This document shows positions 15,064 to 16,501 of a DNA stretch of 16,501 bases, piece by piece. The notes below the pieces were generated by a model, which saw only the letters and a program-made list of their open reading frames with translations, had not been told where the DNA came from and did not search any database. Source of the stretch: an uncultured Prevotellaceae bacterium (GTDB lineage: Bacteria; Bacteroidota; Bacteroidia; Bacteroidales; Bacteroidaceae); contig CALZOH010000043.1 in NCBI GenBank assembly GCA_945827465.1, positions 1 to 16,501 on the forward strand, in the 5' to 3' direction. Each line of letters begins with the position of its first letter. Position 1 is the first letter of the stretch. The position numbers were made by a program, and so were the translations under genes.

Positions 15064-16401
15064 TTATCGCTTCACCACCTTGCGTCCGTTGATGATATAG
15101 ATGCCTTTGGGCAGTGTGCGACAGGCTTCGCTCAGCGTGATGTTCTGCTTGACGAGCCTTCCGTCGATACTGTAAATCGCATGAGTGTTTTCTTGGGGCG
15201 CATCGCTGAATGGGGCTTCTATCTTTGTCGGGACGAAGCCACTGAGGGCGCCGATGGCTCTCATCACGTAGACCATGCCTGTATTGGTGTGTCCGGCATT
15301 GTTGGTGTAGTCTATTTTGAACGAACGATAACCATGGTCCATCAAGTGCTGCTCCATGTTCTGCTGATTGATGACGGGTACTACTTCGTCAATCTCCGAA
15401 TGGACAAAATAGATGGAGTCGGTCTTCTCGGGTTTCCAATCAGCATATACGAGCGAGTTTTCCTTGAGCAGTTCAACGATTACGGCCGTGCCTTCGTTGT
15501 TTTCATCAAAAAACTCGGGCTTCATCATCTTGTCGATGGCCATTGTCTTGCTGTTGGGGTCTCCGTATTTTTCGTAAATGAAACGATTGATGTAGTCCGT
15601 GTCATGGGTTTTTGAATCGAACAGTTCGGGAAGATATTGTACGAAGTCTTCATTAAACACGTCTTCGTTCTTCACCCGATTTTCTCCTGCATCAATCATA
15701 CCGCTCAGGATGAGGGGCAGGGCCACGGGGTATTGCGTCAGGTTTTCGTCGGCCAACTTGCGATAGTGGGTGTACATGTCATACGGTCCGCCGCCGATGA
15801 TGCAGAAGTCTATCTTGGGCAACTCATCGCTGCGATAGCCCTCGGCTACGAGCCGGTTGACCCACATGCCCGAATTGCCTCCTTGGGAATAGCCCAAGTT
15901 GAGGATGGCGTCGCCAAATTCAAATCCTTCTTCAGTTATCAGTTTGCGACCGGCGAGCAGGGCATCAATATTCACCCGTGCCGTGGCCCGGCCTTGCAGG
16001 TACTTCTGACTATTCTCCACATCAAGACCAAATCCGAATCCGTCAGACTCAATGATGATGTAATTGGAATTGGCAAATACGCCTTCGAGTGTAAAACCGC
16101 TGGTCACATTCGTGGGGCGCTGCGTGTTATCCGTAATGGTATAGTGGTTCAGCAGTCCGCAACCTTTTGCCTTCACGGTCTTGTTGTGCACAGCATTGGA
16201 AAGAAATATGGCTGCCGAGAGCACAATAGGCGTCTCACCGTCGGCGTCGACCGTCTGGTAGTTGAAGTCGTAACGCCAGAATCCGCCACACTGAGTTCGA
16301 TTGATAATGCCCTTCTCCACCTCACTTGTTTGGGCCATCGTCGGTGCCCACACCATGATCAGAAGGAGGACAGTTGAAATAATTCGTTTGAATCGTTCCA
16401 T
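15064..16401 (-). CDS. Secreted alpha/beta hydrolase with T9SS-type C-terminal tail
   Basis: The 445-residue protein has an N-terminal signal peptide (about 1-23, cleavage near TMA-Q). The fold is alpha/beta hydrolase: nucleophile elbow GYSQGG with S172, likely acid D338 (HSEIDEVVP) and base H371 (NNAGHTN), in the correct order. The sequence also resembles secretory lipase/esterase enzymes, but substrate cannot be assigned. Residues about 405-445 form a short C-terminal module (YSIDGRLVKQ, then LPKGIYIINGR and KVVKR) of the type used by Bacteroidetes proteins as a type IX secretion (Por) sorting signal. Such proteins are sent through the outer membrane and may be attached to the surface. The start at 16401 lies 22 bases after a promoter -7 box. 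It is transcribed towards the exporter operon and is separated from it by the hairpin at 14967-15013. Confidence 0.9.
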   Translation of the reverse strand: MERFKRIISTVLLLIMVWAPTMAQTSEVEKGIINRTQCGGFWRYDFNYQTVDADGETPIVLSAAIFLSNAVHNKTVKAKGCGLLNHYTITDNTQRPTNVTSGFTLEGVFANSNYIIIESDGFGFGLDVENSQKYLQGRATARVNIDALLAGRKLITEEGFEFGDAILNLGYSQGGNSGMWVNRLVAEGYRSDELPKIDFCIIGGGPYDMYTHYRKLADENLTQYPVALPLILSGMIDAGENRVKNEDVFNEDFVQYLPELFDSKTHDTDYINRFIYEKYGDPNSKTMAIDKMMKPEFFDENNEGTAVIVELLKENSLVYADWKPEKTDSIYFVHSEIDEVVPVINQQNMEQHLMDHGYRSFKIDYTNNAGHTNTGMVYVMRAIGALSGFVPTKIEAPFSDAPQENTHAIYSIDGRLVKQNITLSEACRTLPKGIYIINGRKVVKR

Positions 16402-16423
16402 GTTAATATATGTGATTTACCTC

Positions 16424-16432
16424 GCAAAGGTA
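16424..16432 (-). promoter_or_regulatory. Bacteroidetes -7 promoter element for the alpha/beta hydrolase
   Basis: The minus strand reads TACCTTTGC, a full TAnnTTTGY match ending 22 bases before the hydrolase ATG at 16401. No convincing TTTG element is seen at the usual distance. The rest of the 100-base end of the window (16402-16501) is AT-rich, and I see no other gene or structure in it. Confidence 0.6.
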
Positions 16433-16501
16433 AGGATAATATTTTAAAAGCTTTTCATTGATTGAATCTTATCTTCCTCATTTCTATCATCAAGAAGTGT
16501 T

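Noticed and set aside
15637..16377. Plus-strand open frame of 246 codons opposite the alpha/beta hydrolase
   Set aside because: It mirrors the codon phase of the real gene, and no motif or start signal supports it.

Overview
The window looks like a chromosomal segment of a Prevotella-like member of the Bacteroidetes. Several signs agree. Promoters carry the Bacteroidetes-type -7 element (TAnnTTTGY) just ahead of five transcription units. Start codons lack strong Shine-Dalgarno sequences. One secreted enzyme ends in the short PKGIYIINGR-KVVKR-like tail typical of type IX secretion (Por/T9SS) cargo. GC content is near 50 percent in most genes. Eleven genes plus one gene cut by the left edge fill nearly all of the sequence. 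I saw no tRNA, rRNA, CRISPR, transposase or insertion sequence.

Left part (1-5943, all minus strand): read in transcription order, a promoter at 5935-5943 drives pepT (peptidase T). It is followed with almost no gaps by a CPA2-type cation:proton antiporter with two C-terminal TrkA-C domains, a glycine-zipper lipoprotein whose start overlaps the antiporter stop (ATGA), and, 31 bases further on, a TPR lipoprotein with an internal transmembrane helix and a cytoplasmic coiled coil. This last gene runs off the left end. Its 5' third is much richer in GC than the rest.

Middle (6008-7666, plus strand): a DUF2461 protein and an M48 zinc-metalloprotease lipoprotein form a two-gene unit, ended by a clear hairpin with a T-run.

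Right-centre (7686-14941): a minimal two-component system on the minus strand (response regulator, then histidine kinase, ATGA overlap) is divergent from a compact four-gene plus-strand operon. That operon encodes a TolC-like outer-membrane channel, a HlyD/MacA-like adaptor, a MacB/LolD-type ATPase and an FtsX/MacB-type permease, which together make a complete tripartite ABC exporter. The kinase has no periplasmic sensor domain and the regulator lacks the AAA+ sigma-54 domain. The 213-base intergenic region between them contains a convincing promoter and several short repeats. The layout suggests that the two-component pair controls the exporter.

Right end (15064-16501, minus strand): a secreted alpha/beta hydrolase with a complete Ser-Asp-His set and a T9SS-type C-terminal tail, with its own promoter. 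A 15-bp hairpin separates it from the convergent exporter operon. I found no clearly unprecedented system. The parts most worth a second look are the sensor-less kinase plus AAA-less regulator beside the ABC exporter, the EF-hand-like lipoprotein coupled to a cation antiporter, and the compositionally mosaic TPR gene.
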